A stretch of DNA of 64,000 nucleotides from Amblyomma americanum (GCF_052857255.1 NC_135497.1:544832358-544896357); one strand, 5' to 3'; positions 22,759 through 33,749 are shown, counted from the first letter of the stretch. Program-made: numbers and translations. The notes: generated by a model from the letters alone, not told the origin.

Positions 22759-24966
22759 GGCCGCTCTACCTGCCGACCCCTCGCAAAAGTTCAGAGTCTG
22801 ATTAGTTCCGCCTCTCCAGGACATGTGCCCAAAGCCAGGGAAGCGCTTGGCAAGCTTAAGTCGGTAGGGGCGCTTCTTCCTCTCATGGTTCCCTGCAGGT
22901 GTCCCAAAGGGGGGGTTGCGTGTCCCCCTCCCACTCGCGCGCGTTCTGTGGCGCCCTTTTGTCTGGCGGCCGCGCGAACTTCTCTGCAGCCCACTCTGCT
23001 CGTCACCTGTACCAGGACTACTCCTACGGTGCTCCAACAGTGACGGAAATGGCTTCCGCACTGAAAAGGGACGCCTAGTCAAATTGGCTTTCATACGACG
23101 CCCCCAAATTCTTGAGAGCCGCGGTGTCGGTTTCGGGCAGTTACGCGGTTGGCTGGCCCGTAAACGTAGAAGCGTCTTGATCCGACCCCTTTTCTTCTTA
23201 GCGCGACTGCCCAAATCAGTTTTCTTTGAGCGCCGTTGCCTTTTCGAAGCAGCCCTAGTGGCTTTCTTCCGCGCGCCCGCGCCTCCAGTTATAGCGGTGC
23301 CGTCAAATGCGAAGCTGTCGGCTCTCGCCGCAACATCAAAACATAAACCATGGCTTCCCAAAAGCTAGTTGTGTTCGCGATTTTCCTTGCGTTTCAAATC
23401 ACCCTGAGCCCTGCCGTCAATGCCAGGTAGCAGCTCTTCGGAAATTTCGGACACCTCTGCGATTATGTCTGGGCTCGGTTCCTTACTTTCTGGCAATCTG
23501 TCGCGGGCCGCTGCAACTCTGCCGTCGCCTACATTCAAAGAGCCATTCTCGGGTGTCTCACCAGCTGTATTCTGTTGAGATGTTTTGCAGCCTGCCTGCA
23601 CCACGAGATTCCCTTTCAAACTGGCATTGATCTGGGGGCTTGAAATTGCCCGCTGAAACATTTCTTTATTGCCAGCGTGCCCAACAAAACCATCGCCGGT
23701 CCTTTTGCAACGGTTGGCGGGGCCGCAAACCTTTTCCTCAGCTTTTGGCACGCTATGAGATCGAGTTTCATTTAACTCTTCTCCCGTGTCAGTGAGCAAT
23801 ACCGCTGTAACTGCACCGTCATTTGATGCTGTGGCTATCTTATCCGAAGGTAAAGAGGTTTCCTCCTTTGGCGAATGCGGCGCGTCTCCCACTGATAGAG
23901 CAGCACCTACATCTGCCAAGTACGGACTACCTTCCTCTGTGCCGTACTGCTCTACAGCTACGCACTCTACCTCTTCGCCACGGTCGTCCGGACCTTCCGT
24001 GTTATCGAGCCAGTCGTTGATTTCACCGTCGCCCGATGCTGTGGCTACCTTATCCAAAGGTAAAAAGGTTTCCTCCGTTGGCGAATGCGACCCGTCTCCC
24101 ACTGATAGAGCAGCACCTACAACTGCCATGTACGGACTACCTTCCTCTGTGCCATACTGGCAGGACTGCTCTACAGCTACGCACCTACCTTTTCGCCACG
24201 GTCGTCCGGACCTTCCGTATTATCGAGCCAGTCTGTGATTTCACCGTTGCCCGATGCTGTGGCTACCTTATCCAAAGGTAAAAAGGTTTCCTCCGTTGGA
24301 GATTGTGGCGCGTCTCCCACTGATAGAGCAGCACCTAGATCTGCCAAGTACGGACTACCTTCCTCTGTGCCGTACTGGCAGGACTGCTCTACAGCTACGC
24401 ACTGTACCTCTTCGCCACGGTCGTCCGGACTTTCTGCATTATCGAGCCATTCTAAAATATCGGCTTTAAACTGGTACGCAAAATCGAAGTACGACTTGCG
24501 ACCTTCATACTGGCACTTTTCCCGGAGATCCAGCGGTGACATCCGATACCTACCCAATAAAATCACTTTGAGCTTATCGTGGCTGTCTATGGTCCCGTTT
24601 AACAAATCTTTGACCTCCTCAGACGTTTCGCTGGAAAGAAGGGCGACCAGCACTTGTGCCCAACCATTCCGTTCAATGCGCTTTTTCTCGCACTTGCTCT
24701 CAAAATCCGCCAGATACTTCGCCATATCCTCGGCGATCACGAAGGGCCGCAGCCTGTGACTCGAGTTCTGACGGTTAGTCTCAAGCTGAACAGATAACGT
24801 TTCATCGCTCTCGAAAATCATCCGCCCAGGCCTCTTCGGCTTCTTCAGCCGTTACGTCCTCAGCCCTCATGACCTCAAGGATCGCATTCTTTCTTTTTGC
24901 TGAGCCCAACTCAATGCCCAACTCCTCACAAATTTGTAGAAGCTCTTTGACTTTGTACTTCTCCAT
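22759..24966 (-). pseudogene. gag: Gypsy-type gag with tandem internal units, frameshifted
   Basis: The start ATG at 24966 gives MEKYKVKELLQICEELGIEL. The frame shifts near 24810 and continues with a SCAN/retro-gag-like alpha-helical core (FVIAEDMAKYLADFESKCEK, WAQVLVALLS, LKVILLGRYRMSPLDLREK; 24760-24520). Next come three tandem acidic units (23825-24470), a second frameshift near 24205, a low-complexity region, and a basic K/R-rich tail (SKRQRRSKKT near 23230). No zinc knuckle is visible. About 330 bp separates the start from the right LTR, which also fits a gag leader. The copy is inactive; protease and pol are absent before the truncation at about 22758. Confidence 0.7.
23825..24470 (-). 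repeat. Three tandem 210-218-bp units within gag
   Basis: Units begin at 23825, 24035 and 24253 with GATGCTGTGGCTA. Each encodes, on the minus strand, about 70 residues containing WLDN.E.PDDRGE, CVAVEQ, YGTEEGSPYLAD, GAALSVGD and LDK.ATAS. Units 2 and 3 are most alike. A 1-base loss in unit 2 breaks the frame. Confidence 0.9.
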
Positions 24967-25278
24967 CGGTCACACTGTCCTCTTGCTCTTTACCCTTTTT
25001 GAATATTCTTGCCGTACGCTACTATAACGTTACTAGTAACACACGCGCAAGTATTTCACACACTGCCCTGTTTACCCCCTCAGCATCCCTTGGTTTTCAA
25101 AACACTCTTACTAGGCTTGGAACACACAAGGTTAACGCAATGCTACACCAAGTCCTTCTCAGGCTACTATAACCTGTGTCAGAGAAAGTCTGGTGTTTGA
25201 GGTAAACTTCAGGCACTCACCGCGCCGAGGTAGCTGATGTCGGTCAATCCCGTAGCTGCCATCCAATGTTGAGACTGG

Positions 25279-25298
25279 CGATCCCACCGCTGCCACTA
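25279..25298 (-). other. Primer-binding site of gypsy element
   Basis: Minus strand reads AGTGGCAGCGGTGGGATCG immediately after the right LTR; the left copy has the expected TGGTGG start. The tRNA primer was not identified. Confidence 0.55.
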
Positions 25299-25299
25299 A

Positions 25300-26005
25300 T
25301 GTTGTGACTTTGAGATGGTCCCGTAACGCTCGCCACCCGTTTTTTGTGACAGAGCGTCGCCAGTTCTCAGTCGGTAGCGAAGACTCCGAGTCAGGTGTCG
25401 GTGAGAACAACGTAAGGGATTTTATACATTATGTACAGGGCATTATACAGGACGAGATCGGCACGGTGGCCGAGAACTAACAGCAAACGCGACTGTTCTC
25501 GCACGGCGACGTCCGGCGAGGCTCCAACGCGTCACGCATCACACTCCACTCGGGAGCGGCACACTCAGCACGAGCTCGGAAGATCGGAGTCCGGAGTCTT
25601 CTCCAGGCGGCAGCGTTGGGGCTTATATAGCCCCGAGAAACGGTCGACACACAAACGGACGAATAAAAATCCAGCACTTGACAACCGTCCGAGAGGTCCA
25701 ACCAGCGACCGCGCTGGCCACCCGCTTCAAGTTTGCCGCGCGCATTGACTCCCAGGGGGAAAGGGGAACCGGCGCCTGGCTATCTAGCAATGTTGCAACA
25801 CGTTTGGACATGTTGCTCACCGATGCTTCTCCATAAGATGCCGCTGCCTAGTGGCGCAGCATTTTTGCTTGACAAGGGAGCGTTAGGGCGCGGTTGCCTT
25901 GCGGCGCCTCACCGGGCTAGTCCAAGGGGCCTGTGCAAGGGCGTTCGCTGGAGAAATTGTGCATCTTGAAAAAGTGCAGTCCGGTCTGGTTGTCCGGGCA
26001 CAACA
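25300..26005 (-). mobile_element. 5' (right) LTR of gypsy element
   Basis: 706 bp with TGTTGTG...CACAACA ends, followed on the minus strand by the PBS and gag. It diverges from the left LTR by scattered substitutions and small indels, including an extra ~20 bp near 25790 (ACACGTTTGGACATG). The divergence indicates an old insertion. Confidence 0.85.
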
Positions 26006-26220
26006 GCCCTTAGTCCATTTATTGTTCGAGGGATGCTTTCTGAAGCACTGTGTTCTGTTGTTCAATAAACTGCAGCTGTACCCAAACACTACTACCTGAT
26101 AAGTACAACTCCAGTTATCAGTGAAGCTCAGCCAAGATTCAAAGCCGCCGAACGGAATAGACGATATCCGAAATGCGCATCGACATCTCTTGGCTCTCCG
26201 AGAACTGCAGTATTTTCCAC

Positions 26221-26342
26221 CCAATTTAATCCAAACGCGAAAATATTTAATCTTGGTGCCATTCAGTTTAATCCAGGTGCCACAGAAATAATCCAAGCGC
26301 CGATGCATTTAATCCAAACGCCAGCGAATTTAATCCTCATGC
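26221..26342. repeat. ~21-bp minisatellite (TTTAATCCAAGCGCC type)
   Basis: Six degenerate units each contain TTTAATCCA followed by (A/G)(A/G)(C/T)GCC, spaced 19-22 bp. Confidence 0.8.
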
Positions 26343-26859
26343 ATTCTCACACTGGACCCCTCAAACTTAAAACGCGGTCTACAAATCCCAGACGCGTTAT
26401 TGATGAGTTGTTACTGACGAAGCATTAGACACCCAATGAGCAAGTAATAACTTTTTAATCATAACAAATAAGGGCCGGGTATTTATACCACCCACCACGT
26501 CAACCGAGGTACTAGGTGAGCGTGAAGCACATTGCAGATATGCATCTGTGGTGTCCTGCCACTTGCATCATCATGTCACACCTTGAATATCCTGAGAAGA
26601 TGAGCGACCCACATTAAGGTGATGACTGATATAAACTCCCTGTGATCAGCCGATAGTACACTCGCATGACTTCGCATCACTTGCAACATGACGTCCCACA
26701 TTCTGAACCAAAGTTATGAGGGGTATGGAACGAAACATTATATCGAATGTAATGACGCTATCACTCCGACACACCTTCAGCTAGCACATTCAGTGTGTTC
26801 CTACATGAAATTAATAAACTGCGCAAAGATGTGCAATTCCCCTGCCTTATAAAATCAAG

Positions 26860-28150
26860 TGACTTTCAGCAAAGGGGAGGCTGTTTCTCGACCCAACAAC
26901 ATTGGTATCGGATTACCCTCGACAATAGGGCTATCCTTTGCACACAGCTGTTTCGTTGAGTCCACTCTCCGCTCTCACGGGACTTGCAGTATCATGCATC
27001 ACATCAAGTCACTATTGCAATCTTATCGCTAACTCTAAACTCTTTCGCTGCGTCATTACAAGTTGTGACGCAACAAGGAGCGACCTTCATCATGAAGGGA
27101 CGTTATGGCAACCTTGCAGTGATAGCTATCAAACCAATCGGATTTCCCTCTGTAGTAAGGCTGTCGTGATGATGATACGTGTTAGCCAAGTCATCATTTG
27201 GCGTCATGTGACTTGCAATATCATGAATGACGACACGTCACTTTCGCAACCCTATGATGTTGGGTACGAAACGAATCGGTTTTTCGTGCGGAATAAGCCT
27301 TTCGTTAGGTCGAAAACACTTTTGATGCGGCACTATGAGCTGTGACCTCCCATGGACCGACTTTAATCATGACGATTCTTTATTCCCACCTTGCAGTGAC
27401 GGGCATCAAAGGGTTCGGTTTTCCCAGTTTAATAAGGCTGTCGTGAAGACGATACATTTTCGCCGAGTCATCGTGCGGGGTCACGTGGCATGGAGTGTCG
27501 TGAATCGCGACACGTCACTTTGGCAACCCTATGAAGTTGGGTATGAAACGAATCTGTTTTTTTCTTAGCGCAAAAAGGCTGTTGTGAAGATGACACCTTT
27601 TCCCCGAGTCATCACCCGTGGTCACGTGACTTGCCGTGTCATGCATGACGACGCGTCACTTTGTCAATTCTATGAAGTTGGGTGTCAAAACGATAGGTTT
27701 TCATGGTGTAATAAAGCTGTCGTGAAGGTAACTCATTTTCGCCGAGTCGTTATCCGGGGTCACGTGACTTGGAGGATCGTGAATCACGACACGTCACTTT
27801 GGCAACCCTTTGATGTTGGGTATGAAACGAATCAGTTTTTCTGGCGTAATAAGGCAGTATTCAAGATGACACCTTTCCCCCGAGTCATCACCCGGGTTCA
27901 GTGACTTGCAGTGTAATGCATCACGACATGTCACTTTGTCAACCCTATGAAGTTGAGTGTCAAAACAATCGGTTTTTCGTGCGGAATAAGTCTGTCTTGG
28001 AGACAATGCAGTTTCAACCGAGTCATCATGCGGGGTCACGTGACGTGGAGTATCGTGAATCACCACACGTCACTATGTAACCCTACATTGGCAACTCTGT
28101 GACATGTGGCATCGTGCGCCATAACACGTCACATTTGCAATTTTAGTATA
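26860..28150. repeat. ~138-bp tandem satellite, about 9 units
   Basis: Anchor positions of (C/T)GTCAC(T)TT at 27237, 27513, 27654, 27792, 27929 and 28069 are spaced 137-141 bp (276 once, where the middle unit is degenerate). Each unit carries GGTCACGTGACTTG, a CATCACGACACGTCACTTT box, CAACCCTATGAAGTTGGG, AACGAATC(G)GTTTTTC, AATAAGGCTGTCGTGAAGATGACA and GCCGAGTCATC. Units before 27100 are increasingly diverged. No coding potential. Confidence 0.9.
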
Positions 28151-28383
28151 CTTGTCATGAAATCAATCTGTTTTCAGAGAGTAAATAAACTATCGATAGG
28201 CCTGCACCACAGCATTTTTGTGGAGGCAACACAAATATGTTCCACAATAGGTATTGCCGGTTTGGCGCAGAGTGGATGATTTTACAGTATTGCCGCTGGC
28301 TGCGCAACGTGTATGCTCCGTTGTTGCGGTCTTCTGGTGAAGCTTCAAGCCAACTCCTCGCACGATGGTACAGAAAGCACACT

Positions 28384-29428
28384 CCACAGTCGACTGAGAT
28401 GGAGAGAGTGAAGAAACGAGGACGACCTAGAAATCGGCCTGGCGAGCAGAAGAAGAACTACCGGCCGGTGTCCGCAACAGACCGGGCGAGGATCGTCGAT
28501 GTGTCGGGGCGCGGTGGCGACCTCAACCTGCTCGCTGCCGCACTTGGTATAATTATAGAGACTGTCCGGTCGATTGCAGCGACTGATAGATAAGAGGGAA
28601 AGAAACGCGGAGGCTAAACCCAAACGTTCGGCTAGACTGTGAAGAAGACTTTGTGCGACATTGTTGACAGCAATTCTGCGTCTACACTGGATTAGATAGG
28701 AAACTCGCTAATTGAGAGGTTCTCGGAGATTCAGATCAGCAAGTCCACTGTTGACCGCCTTCTCGACGGGCAAGGCTGCACACTGAAACTTGCAACGTCC
28801 AGGCCAGTTTAAATAAACCGCCTTGACTTGAAGCGCGACGGCAGAAATTACGCGCAATGGCTGCAGAACCAAGGAACCGCTCTGGCCCGCTACTATGTGG
28901 TTGGAACGAACTACAATGTTTTGTGTACACGAAGCTTCTCGAGAGCCCAGCGCGGCGTGCCAGCTGCTAGACTCGTCTCCAGAAGGACTGCTCGACTACA
29001 GCATAGTGGACAAAGTTCACTGGGCCACATTCAACGACTTCCTTGGTGAGGCTTCCAGAAAGGTACGCGAGCAGGACCCCGATACACAGGCAGTGTTCAT
29101 ATTCGACAACGCGCCAGCGCACAGCCGCGCCGAACGAGCAATCCTCGCTGCGAAAAGCCACTCTGTGAGGCGGCTTCCTCCATACAGCCCGTTTTTCAAT
29201 CCCGCAGAAGAATTTTTTTTAAAATTCAAATCCTCCGCAAAAGGCTTCCTACGTGAGCATGAACACAATTTGCTAACAACCCCAGCTAATCTCACAAAGA
29301 AAGCCCATAGGCGCGCAATGCTGGCCAGGGCCACGGAAGGATTGTTGCAGCAAATTACTTCTATCGACTGCGCCGCATACGACAGGCACTTCTTCGTATC
29401 TCCCGCGCTGAATTGTGATGACATGTGA
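28384..29428 (+). pseudogene. IS630/Tc1-mariner-type (DDE) transposase, decayed
   Basis: The N-terminal part has a basic arm and helix-turn-helix-like segment (KKRGRPRNRPGEQKK, then GGDLNLLAAALGI, 28400-28570). A second helical block, IQISKSTVDRLLDGQ, lies near 28730. The catalytic domain has ARYYVVGTNYNVLCTRSF (near 28900), DYSIVDKVHWATFNDFL, VFIFDNAPAHS (second catalytic Asp, 29096-29126) and PPYSPFFNPAEEFF (catalytic Glu, near 29190). In related proteins the first catalytic Asp is in a VDETNYN-type motif; here it reads VVGTNYN, so the residue appears lost. Stops and frame changes occur at 28591-28800 and near 28960. Ends with CDDM at 29428. Inactive. Confidence 0.75.
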
Positions 29429-29611
29429 CATGGAACTCGCAATGCAAGGCCACCCACACAGGAACATTATTAACTGCAATTAAATCAATCTTCGCATGTA
29501 AGCAATTTGACTCTCTCGGCTAACAAACCAGTCCTGCCTAGTCTCCCAAGAATAAATTTGTCCAGTTTCGGAGCGCATGTTTAGTCATCAAATTCACAGC
29601 AAGATGAATAT

Positions 29612-29765
29612 TGTTACAAGTGGACGAATCATGAACGAAGAAGTGGCGGTGCGCGGAACGACGACGACGTTGACAGTTGGTAGCTGGGCGCTCGGTTCTG
29701 AGCTGAGTGCTGGCCTTCTCAGAGCAGCCGCCATATAGACTTACCGCCATAACATCCCCGTAACA
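29612..29765 (+). mobile_element. 5' LTR (154 bp)
   Basis: TGTTACAAGTGG...CCCCGTAACA. Inside is TATAGACTTACC near the 3' end; no AATAAA. Short for a gypsy LTR. Confidence 0.95.
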
Positions 29766-29770
29766 TCTTT

Positions 29771-29792
29771 TGGTGGAGGTCGCGGGTTCGAG
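29771..29792 (+). other. Primer-binding site
   Basis: TGGTGGAGGTCGCGGGTTCG begins five bases after the LTR. It begins TGG and includes GGTTCGA, the reverse-complement-compatible T-arm sequence, supporting priming by a tRNA 3' end. Confidence 0.6.
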
Positions 29793-29797
29793 CCGAC

Positions 29798-31033
29798 ATG
29801 CCGACGACCCGACGAGCCGACGAGACGACGGGCCGAACCGGCGAGATGACTACCGACCCGGCCCCTCCGTCTGCGCCTGCCACGCCAACTGTCGTCGTAG
29901 CCCACCCTCGCGACCCGGGCACATTCTGCGGTACAGATGGCGTGGACGTCGAGGACTGGCTCTCGTTTTATGAGCGTGTTAGCCAGCACAACAGGTGGGA
30001 CGCCACGCTGATGCTGGCCAATGTAATATTTTATCTCGCCGGCACCGCACGCGTCTGGTTCGAAACCCACGAAGAAGAGATTGCCACGTGGGATGCCTGC
30101 AAGCAAAAGCTCCGCGACCTGTTTGGAAAACCAGTTGGCCGTCAGCTTGCTGCCAAAAAAGAACTTGCAGCTCGCGCCCAAACGGCCACTGAATCATATA
30201 TTACATACATTCAGGACGTCTTGGCACTGTGCCGAAAGGTCGATCCCAACATGACCGAAGACGGTAAAGTAGGCCACATTCTTAAAGGCATTGCTGACGA
30301 TGCCTTCCACCTTCTTCTATGCCGGGACTGCTCTACGGTTGACTCCGTTCTGCAGGTGTGTCGACGCTTCGAGCAGGCCAAGCACCGGCGCATTGCACAC
30401 CGCTTCGACCGCCTGCCTAACACAGCTGCCAGTTCCACGTGCGAGGATCTGCCGACACTAAGGCAGCCTTCCAACCCCGACAACTTGACTCGCATCGTGC
30501 GCCGTGAACTGGAGGCGCTGGCTCCTGTTACGCCCAACGCGCCCTTGTCGGACAACACCCTGGCCACAATATCTCTTATTCAAGCTGTCGTCCGCCAGGA
30601 GGTCGCCAACTTGGGCATGCCCTCCAGCCATCGTCCCGTCGAACCTCGGAGTGCGAACCCCATCTCTCCCGTGGTCGCTATTGCTACGGCCCGCAACACC
30701 TTCGTCCCACGTTACACAAGGTATCGCAATCCGGATGAGTGGCGTACCCCTGACGACCGGCCGATCTCCTTTACGTGCTCGCGCGTAGGCCACATCTCCC
30801 GCCACCGCCGCAGCCGTTGGTCCGCACCTCCCCGACCTTTGCCCTACGTCGACCGCCGTTATGACTATGGACCCCGCCGCTTCACGCCTCGGAATGACCC
30901 ACCCAGCGCCGAGTCCACACCGCCTCCTCGTAGAACCAGCCGCTCTCCCTCCCCAACAGCCCACCGTTCCCGCTCACCTCTTCCGCACCGCAGTTACTCA
31001 CCGTCCTCTGCAGGCCGCTTCGCGGGAAACTAG
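29798..31033 (+). CDS. gag: Gag polyprotein of gypsy element, 411 aa
   Basis: An intact frame from the ATG just after the PBS. Residues ~35-150 form the retrotransposon gag domain: VEDWLSFYERVSQHNRWDA, LAGTARVWFETHE, WDACKQKLRDLFG and ATESYITYIQDVLALCRK. A proline-rich linker follows, then an Arg/Ser/Pro-rich tail (YSPSSAGRFAGN). The zinc knuckle region (FTCSRVGHISRHRR) keeps one Cys and the His but has lost the other Cys residues, so it is not a canonical CCHC box. Gag assembles the particle that packages element RNA. The frame ends at 31033, just upstream of the internal deletion junction. Confidence 0.85.
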   Translation: MPTTRRADETTGRTGEMTTDPAPPSAPATPTVVVAHPRDPGTFCGTDGVDVEDWLSFYERVSQHNRWDATLMLANVIFYLAGTARVWFETHEEEIATWDACKQKLRDLFGKPVGRQLAAKKELAARAQTATESYITYIQDVLALCRKVDPNMTEDGKVGHILKGIADDAFHLLLCRDCSTVDSVLQVCRRFEQAKHRRIAHRFDRLPNTAASSTCEDLPTLRQPSNPDNLTRIVRRELEALAPVTPNAPLSDNTLATISLIQAVVRQEVANLGMPSSHRPVEPRSANPISPVVAIATARNTFVPRYTRYRNPDEWRTPDDRPISFTCSRVGHISRHRRSRWSAPPRPLPYVDRRYDYGPRRFTPRNDPPSAESTPPPRRTSRSPSPTAHRSRSPLPHRSYSPSSAGRFAGN

Positions 31034-31094
31034 CCAGTGGAGCTCCCGGAGGTGATGTTGCATTGGTGCCCCGACCTGAAAATCCTCTACTGAC

Positions 31095-33026
31095 CCTGAT
31101 AAAGTTCGTGCCGTCAGTGCTTTTCCCTGTCCCCGCTCGCCCAGTGATGTCCGCAGCTTCATCGGTCTCTGTTCCTACTTTCGCCGGTTCGTCCCGAACT
31201 TCGCAGCCGTCGCTCGCCCTCTCACCAATCTGTTGCAGAAAGGCGTTCCTTTTTCCTGGGGCCCAGAGCAGGCTACTGCATTCTCCAGCCTTATCGCCGT
31301 CCTCACCAACCCTCCTGTATTGGCCCATTTCAACCCGTCTGCCCCGACTGAACTTCGCACCGATGCCAGTGGTCACGGAATTGGCGCCATCCTTGCTCAG
31401 CGACAACGCGGCGAGCACTGCGTGATTGCGTACGCCAGCCGTCTTCTTTCTTCCGCCGAGAAGAATTACTCCATCACAGAACGCGAGTGCCTGGCTCTTG
31501 TTTGGGCCATTGGAAAATTCCGCACATACTTGTTCGGCCGCCCATTCACTGTTATAACCGACCACCACGCCCTGTGTTGGCTCTCATCTCTCAAGGACCC
31601 TACTGGTCGTCTTGGCCGGTGGGCATTGCGATTGCAAGAATACACCTTTTCCGTGGCTCACAAGTCCGGTCGCCTCCATCAAGATGCAGACTGCCTGTCC
31701 CGCTATCCCGTCGATCCTCCTTCTACAGACTGTGAGTCGGATGCCTGTGTCCTCTCCATCTCCGACCTCTCCCACATTGCCGACGAACAGCGCTTGGACC
31801 CCACCCTCACCTCTCTCATCGACCGCCTCAGAACCGACCGCCGCGACACTTCTCTGGCCCGGTTTTTGCTGGACGGGAACACGCTGTACCGCTGCAACAT
31901 GCGACCTGATGGCGCTGAGCACTTGCTCGTTGTTTCCCGCCACCTACGGTCCACTATCCTCGAACAACTGCATGACGCACCTACGGCTGGTCATCTTGGT
32001 GTCTCCCGTACGTACGACTGCGTGCGCCGGCGTTTCTTCTGGCCTGGTCTGTACCGCTCCGTCCAACGCTACGTCGTTGCTTGCGACGTCTGTCAGCGCC
32101 GAAAGAAGCCCGCTGTCCTGCCGTCTGGACACCTGCAGCCGATCCCCATCCCGACCGACCCGTTTTCTCGTGTTGGGCTAGATTTACTTGGGCCCTTCCC
32201 GGAGTCCTCCACGGGGAACAAGTGGATTGCCGTCGCCACCGATTATGCCACGCGGTACGTGATCACTCGTGCCATTCGAACCAGCTGCGCCACTGACGTC
32301 GCTGACTTCCTTCTGCACGACGTCATATTACACCATGGCGCTCCCCGTTAACTCCTTACCGACCGTGGCCGCTGCTTCCTTTCCCGAGTTGTTGACGAAA
32401 TCCTTCGTTCGTGCTCCGTTCGTCACAAGTTCACCACTGCTTATCATCCTCAGACGAACGGCCTTACGGAGCGTCTTAACCGCACGCTGACAGACATGCT
32501 CGCCATGTACGTATCCGACGACCACCGGGACTGGGACATAAGCTTGCCTTTTGTCACCTTCGCCTACAACTCTTCGCGCCATGATACCGCTGGTTACTCG
32601 CCCTTCTATCTTCTCTTTGGACGAGACCCCTTACTGCCCTTCGACACTCTGCTGCCCACAGCTGGCCCTGTCACTACATATGCGCGGGACGCTATCGCCC
32701 GAGCAGACGCCGCCCGCCAGGTTGCTCGACACAAGCTCTCCGCCTCCCAAGAGGCTCAAAAACACCGCTACGATGGCCTGCACCGTGATGTGCGATACCC
32801 TGCCGGATCTCTCGTCCTGCTGTGGCTCCCATCCCGTCGTGTGGGGTTATGTGAAAAACTTCTGCCGCGCTACACAGGTCCTTATCGTGTATTACGGGCA
32901 GTGACCGACGTAACGCATGAAATCACGCCGCTGCACCCAAAGTCGACGTCCGCTCCACTGAAGTCCGAAGTCGTTCATGTAGCTCGCCTCAAGCCCTATC
33001 ACCCACCATCGACATCGCACGCCTAA
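31095..33026 (+). pseudogene. pol: Pol remnant: RT thumb, RNase H, integrase, GPY/F
   Basis: Downstream of gag a few protease residues (DVALVPRPENPLLTL) join directly, near 31097, to the end of RT (VRSFIGLCSYFRRFVPNFA). The protease DTG and the RT YxDD box are therefore gone. RNase H follows (ELRTDASGHGIGAILAQ, YSITERECLALVWAI, FTVITDHHAL, 31360-31575). The integrase zinc-binding HHCC (AGHLGVSRTYDCV...CDVCQRRKK) is near 31990-32110. The integrase core has Asp residues in VGLDLLGPF and LLTDRG, and Glu in TNGLTERLNRTL. An in-frame TAA at 32349-32351 interrupts it just before LLTDRG. The tail has the GPY/F motif RYTGPYRVLR near 32870 and ends at 33026. Confidence 0.88.
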
Positions 33027-33063
33027 CACGCACCGGGACGTTGCCTTCAGCCGAGTGGGATAG

Positions 33064-33217
33064 TGTTACAAGTGGACGAATCATGAACGAAGAAGTGGCG
33101 GTGCGCGGAACGACGACGACGTTGACAGTTGGTAGCTGGGCGCTCGGTTCTGAGCTGAGTGCTGGCCTTCTCAGAGCAGCCGCCATATAGACTTACCGCC
33201 GTAACATCCCCGTAACA
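33064..33217 (+). mobile_element. 3' LTR (154 bp)
   Basis: Identical to the 5' LTR except one A/G difference in TTACCGCC(A/G)TAACATC. Followed by ATAT, matching the left flank. Confidence 0.95.
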
Positions 33218-33413
33218 ATATATACAAGGTTTTTGACAAAGGTATGGAACTCCTGTAAATCCCTGAAAGGCTCACAATTCACACTGACGCTGATTTGGCG
33301 GCGAAGTATTCTTGATTATTCGGTGTGTAAGTCATTCAAGTCATCCACTCTGCGCCGAACCGGCAAAACCTATTCCAACAGCGGTTCCAACCCGGGTACC
33401 CCGGCTCAGACCC

Positions 33414-33733
33414 ACCAATGTGGCTCAGTGGTTAAAGTGCCCGGCTACTGATCCGTAGTACCCGGGTTTGAACCCGACCTAGGCGGCAGCGTTTCAATGG
33501 AGGCGAAATGCAAGACGCACCCGTGTGCTGTGGGATATCAGTGTATGTTAAAGATCCCCAGGTGATCGAAATTATTGCGGAGCCCTCCGCTACGGCACCT
33601 CCTTCTTACTTTCCTTGTTTCACTCCATCCTTTATTCCTTCCTTGACGGCGAGGTTCAGGTGTGCGCTGAGATGTTAGACAGATACTGCACCCTTTCTTT
33701 TCCGCAGAAAACAATATTATTTTCACCGTTCTC
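33414..33733 (+). mobile_element. Ruka-related SINE, longer variant with T-rich tail module
   Basis: tRNA-like head (TGTGGCTCAGTGGTTAAAGTGC; B box GGGTTTGAACCC), body GGAGGCGAAATGCAAGACGC, CCGTGTGCTGTG, GTTAAAGATCCCCAGGTG and GGAGCCCTCCGCTACGGC. Then an extra module ending in CTGAGATGTTAGACAGATACTGC, not present in the 7839 copy. Confidence 0.8.
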
Positions 33734-33749
33734 AGAAAATTGAAAATAA

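Larger units (their letters stand above)
29612..33217 (+). mobile_element. Young Ty3/gypsy element, complete ends, internal deletion
   Basis: 3606 bp with two 154-bp LTRs that differ at one position (A/G), a 4-bp flanking duplication ATAT (29608-29611 and 33218-33221), a PBS and a likely polypurine tract (GAGTGGGATAG, 33053-33063). Gag is full-length. Protease active site and most of RT are deleted; RT thumb, RNase H, integrase and the GPY/F tail remain. The near-identity of the LTRs implies recent transposition, so enzymes were presumably supplied in trans. Confidence 0.92.
28246..33374 (+). mobile_element. IS630/mariner-like DNA transposon carrying a nested gypsy element
   Basis: 34-bp terminal inverted repeats, 28246-28279 (AATAGGTATTGCCGGTTTGG...GTGGATGA) and 33341-33374 (reverse complement), differ at only a few positions. 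Between them lie the transposase remnant (28384-29428) and a complete gypsy insertion (29612-33217). Without the gypsy element it would be about 1.5 kb, the usual size for this superfamily. Terminal nucleotides beyond the 34 bp and the TA duplication are unclear. Confidence 0.75.
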
